A stretch of DNA of 64,000 nucleotides. It comes from Arbacia lixula (taxonomy: Eukaryota > Echinodermata > Echinoidea > Arbacioida > Arbaciidae). A program made the translations under genes and the position numbers. Numbering within the stretch: position 1 is the stretch's first letter; every line of letters starts with the position of its first letter. Of this stretch, positions 60,154 through 64,000 are shown piece after piece. The notes under the pieces were generated by a model that worked only from the letters and a program-made list of their open reading frames with translations, searched no databases and was not told the DNA's origin. The DNA is taken from positions 13,895,229 through 13,959,228 of the forward strand of contig OZ022585.1 of the NCBI GenBank assembly GCA_963669155.1, in the 5' to 3' direction.

Positions 60154-62297
60154 ATGGATGGCGATGACGAAGAGCAAATTCTTGTTGCGGGCGCCAACTC
60201 AAACGCCCCGCATGTAGGATGCAGCTGCACAGATAACAAAGAGGAAGTTACCAATCGCCCTCGGTCTCGGCGGGTGTCCGGGTGTAGTTCTGGTGGACAC
60301 ACCGCTGCTTCGATGCCGTCGACCACCCGGCTTCCACTTGCTCTTCGATTGGCCTCCCTCGTCACCGGCGTTCGCATCAACCCCCGATGCGCTCTCAATC
60401 CGCCATGCCCTATTCACCATTGCCGTTGTGATCAGCACCGCGACATCGTTGAACTCCTGGCAGTCGCTGTTGACGACCAGACCGAAGTCGAAAGAAAGAC
60501 TGGCGATGCTGGGAGTGGCAGAAGTGGTAGGCCTACTTCTGGGATACAAGTCGGTGACGGGCTTTTCGCGGAAGATGGGACAGAAAATCTTCATGGGAAT
60601 CAATCAGTAGATTACGGTTATTTGAGCTCCACCGGGGGACGTGTAACGGTTAAATGTAAGTTGATAACACCGTGTCCATGCTAACTTTAGTATACATACA
60701 CGTCTACACGTATGCTACTGTTATTACTTGCTTCCACTGCAATCTGCCCAAATCACTCAATCAAGATATCTGAATTATGATATGATTGTTCTTATTGACT
60801 AAATAACCGATTTGAAATCATATCTTTTAGTTACAAAAAAGAGTGTCACGAATCAAAGAAGCATTTTTAAGTTTTGCAAACACCACCTATCACTTTCAGC
60901 TGACAATGACCAGGATGTTATCTTCGATTCCTCTCAATACCACAGTCATTTTTAAATTAAAAAGTTGGCGAGAGAGAGTCAGCACTCTGATTGAATCGCT
61001 TACATCATGGTGTACATTCTACAAGACCCGTCACTATATGAATTTGAAATCTATCGGTCAATGAAAAAGCATTTAAAGTTTCACCGTCTATATTCGGAGG
61101 GAAGGTCGAAAACGATGTGTTCTTCTATCCCGTGGTAACTTAGCACAATTTTGTTTGACATGCAGGAGTGGTGGGTCTACATTACTTTAAATCTGATGTA
61201 TTTTTACCGCAGGTTCCTGCAAGCTGGGTATCTGTGATCTCCCGGTGTACCTCCTGTTCGGTGTAATCACGGTGGGACTCGTGTACTCCTCAGCGTTCCG
61301 GATATACTACTATTGGGGCCAGGAGGAGTACATTCTGGCTTTGATATCCTACACGACTTTCGTCCTGCAACTTTTCATTGTATCATCATACTGTCTGTAT
61401 AGCAAACTTGCACCACATCGCTCACAATTACCAGCACCAACATCACCAGGGGGGCATCGGCGACCACACCCCGCGATGCTCTCCCATGGTGCGTTCACCA
61501 GTCGGCTCATCATCCTGCTCAAGATGAATTCCGCTCCTCGGCCAGCCGTCCTTAAAGTCACACGTCTTCTTGGCTTTTTAGTCATGCCCGTGACCTGCGG
61601 AGTACTGGACATTCTGTTCAGTATATTGATATCCCGTCCATTATGTAATGAATGGATCATGTACGCCTCTGACTGGGTGAGAGCATTGGGCTTTGTGGTG
61701 TACGGGGCGTTCTGGTATACCATGTGCGTCTACCGCGTGTCCTTCCAAGAGCAAGCCTGGCTCGTCACGCGTACCCTGCGCCTATTATCGGCACTTGACG
61801 ACCGTGACGGTAGCAGGCGACACATCCGCGTCTTCTACGAACAGTACTACGTCATGCGAGAGACGATGGGCTACTGTATGTCAGTAACCATGGTAACAAT
61901 ATCTTGGGGTATCATGACGAGGCTGATAAGTGATTACCTCACCAAGTCCATAAGCTTGGCGTCGGGCTACTTTGACGGCATGGTGTGGCTTGAGTACGTC
62001 ACCTTCGTCACCACACCGCTTGTGGCTCTAGGCGGCTTGAATGTAGACTACATCTGGAAGGAGTTTGTGTACAACACGGTGACGTCGCGAGTTGAAGCGT
62101 ACCGATACTTCTGGGATGATATCGAGCGGTTCATCCGTGGGATCGACATTCTGGGAAGGCAGGAAGCGAGATGGACTCTGCTCTTCACGATCATCGGACT
62201 CTTCATATCCGTCACGACCAGACACACGTCCTCGCAAACCATGAACTTCTGGGATATCCGACACTGTAACGAGACCGCTCATAACATAACGATGTGA
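60154..62297 (+). CDS. Seven-transmembrane protein, gustatory-receptor-like topology (copy B); two exons
   Basis: Exon 1 is 60154-60655 and exon 2 is 61213-62297, with the same donor, acceptor and split Cys codon as copy A, for 528 residues. By eye, the 350 residues from the first helix on differ from copy A at 23 positions (~93% identity). Seventeen of these fall in the first half (helices 1-4), and only six in the second. Exon 1 has one codon fewer and several substitutions. Both copies keep full frames, splice sites and the 3' AATAAA (62580-62585), so both are probably functional. The C-terminal glycosylation sequons are conserved. Family assignment rests on topology and length, as for copy A. 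Confidence 0.75.
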
Positions 62298-62579
62298 TCG
62301 CGCGTGCACACATCCACGTTCCTCCGTGGCGTTATATTATCGAGCTTTTATATCAGAATGGCGAGGCCTTCAAGACGGAGAATTTTAACCGCACTAGCAC
62401 CGATATGATTTACCAGCTGTTTGTCAGCGAATTCTTGAGAGGGAATATCGTTGTCACACTCATTATTGTGGACAAACCCTTTCGTGACATCAGTGAAACG
62501 CGTTGCATGATCATGTGGAACGGACTAAAGACCACATTATGGATACTGACAAGTTAATTAATGACTGATTTCCATACCC

Positions 62580-62585
62580 AATAAA
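62580..62585 (+). terminator. Polyadenylation signal of 7TM gene B
   Basis: AATAAA about 285 bp after the stop, followed by GTTCAAAGTTCG, conserved with 54032-54037. Confidence 0.6.
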
Positions 62586-63702
62586 GTTCAAAGTTCGATT
62601 GTACATACTTTTTAAATTAAGACACATACTCCCGTAGTCACAACGGTAGTTTAACCAAGGATATATTAGTTATATGGAGTACCATCAGTCATTGGTAATA
62701 GACGTTCATTTTACTTCCACCGCAGTCACAACAAAACACTGAACATATGTTTGAATTTCCTCTGTGTTCCCACGTTCCTATTCCGCGAGGTGAAATGAGT
62801 TTTACAAGGATTTAAGATATGAACAAAAAGGATGTGCAGAAGTTAATAAGGGAAATATTCAGTATGCACTTGTCATTCTTTGACGTAGCAAATACTTAAA
62901 CGCATTCATGATAATTGTTAGAAATATTCCAAAACCTCATGCCGGCACAATATGTTTAAAAAAGGAGTTCTCAAACGCACAAACAGACATTATTTGATTT
63001 TCTGCATTACAACTGTTGTATATTGAGTCTATCATGTTTTTTTTTTTCGTTATGACTGTGCGTTTCTTTTCCTGTATCAAGCAGTAGCCAAGCTTTGAAC
63101 TGGGTTGTGTATGTTTATATTTTTGTCACTGTTGCTGAATGGCTAATGAAATGACCTTGAAAGGAAAAAACAAGTTGCAGTAGAATATTTAAAAAAAATA
63201 CTTATATTGGATTGGTGTATATATATATATATATATATTCACACACACACATTTATTTTCCTTTTTATATTGTATGTAAAGTAAAAAGAACGCTTGTATA
63301 ACTACAAATACTGGGTGTTATTTTTGTTAAGTTTTGAATATAATGAATAATATGTTACAACGTGAATAGAGCTGATATTTACACATCTTAAAATCAAATG
63401 ATGTCATTTTTTACAACTCATGTTTTGAGACATGTCATCAATGATAATTCTCATAAAACTCCCTCTTTTCACTGCTGGACCGGGGATGTATTATGGAAGG
63501 ATATAAAGCAACTTTCTTTCCTTGAACCCATGCGTGGCACCGCCGAAAAAATCATGTGGTCTGAGCATGTGTTTTTCGATGTTTTAACAATAACGAACAG
63601 GATTGCGTAGCAAAGGTTTTTCAGAGAGAACAAAAGAAATGTAAAGTCTTATTTCGCTTGTCTTGTTCTGGTGGATTGCATTAACACTTTTGTGAGGAAA
63701 AG

Positions 63703-64000
63703 GACTATGAACGTAAAACGTATTTCTAATGATGTATGAAATATACAAGTAAAAGGATACATATATTTTTAGAAAATACACATTTAAAATGTGCACAACT
63801 TATCGGTGATGTGATGTTACAAAATGAAAAGTTAAGAGATCAAAACTGTCTTATCTTTTGAGGGATGATCATCAAGCTTTCACTAATCTGTTTCTTTCAT
63901 ATGTCTGCTTTTATTGAAATCAACTGAAGTTCAGGGTGAACTATCCCTTTAAAGTCTACAATCAGTTTAGATGAATCATTCGTCACGTTCGTGTGATCCG
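63703..64000. repeat. Start of a third tandem unit (unit C)
   Basis: The last ~298 bases repeat the opening of units A and B, including the MITE end CAGGGTGAACTATCCC and TCATTCGTCACGTTCGTG, which matches unit B more closely than unit A. The array continues beyond the window. Confidence 0.85.

Larger units (their letters stand above)
58273..63702. repeat. Tandem segmental duplication, unit B (5.43 kb)
   Basis: Collinear with unit A over its whole length apart from the LINE and small indels. It starts with ACTATGAACGTAAAACG, as unit A and unit C do. Confidence 0.9.

Noticed and set aside
1-64000. tRNA or rRNA genes
   Set aside because: No convincing cloverleaf or rRNA core was seen by eye; only a weak A/B-box pair near 46650.

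Overview
This window is animal nuclear DNA: AT-rich, with intron-containing genes, dense microsatellites and many transposons. It most likely comes from a sea urchin. The main reason is a pair of foldback transposons at 50426-51153 and 58917-59704. Their inverted arms are built of ~15-bp tandem repeats, and one copy has a perfect 8-bp target duplication, which is the architecture known from the TU elements of Strongylocentrotus. The CsRn1-type Ty3/Gypsy element and the chemoreceptor-like duplicated genes fit a marine invertebrate deuterostome. The species call is inference.

Layout. (1) 1-30 kb holds four immunoglobulin-superfamily (IgSF) genes: a three-Ig receptor with a proline-rich tail (minus, 629-2299); a large receptor with YxxP, YxxM and YxN tyrosine motifs in its tail (plus, 19008-21182); and two diverged paralogues of an unusual two-domain type (minus, 24158-25276 with a membrane anchor; 28931-29659 without one). 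All four are single large coding exons. (2) Between the first two lies a young, apparently intact LTR retrotransposon (8130-16109) with near-identical LTRs, a 4-bp target duplication, a tRNA-Trp primer site and overlapping gag and pol. The region just inside its 5' LTR carries a striking U5/PBS foldback rearrangement. (3) 30-49.8 kb has no gene I can recognise. It holds palindromic elements, microsatellites, a LINE remnant and a 5.3-kb interval bounded by 33-bp inverted repeats with subterminal GCCAGAAGGGC repeats, possibly an unclassified DNA transposon. (4) 49843-64000 is a tandem array of a ~5.4-kb unit: unit A 49843-58272, unit B 58273-63702, and the start of unit C from 63703. Each full unit has a MITE piece, a TU-like foldback element and a two-exon gene for a ~529-residue seven-TM protein whose topology suggests the gustatory-receptor-like family. 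Unit A also carries a decayed LINE; the empty site is preserved in unit B.

Order of events that can be read: foldback insertion, then tandem duplication, then LINE insertion in unit A. The retrotransposon at 8-16 kb is independent and recent. I see no rRNA, CRISPR or convincing tRNA gene. The IgSF genes appear to be cell-surface recognition proteins, and two of them have signalling-type tails. The tandem 7TM genes look like a small expanding sensory receptor family. The two groups share no visible functional link beyond neighbourhood.
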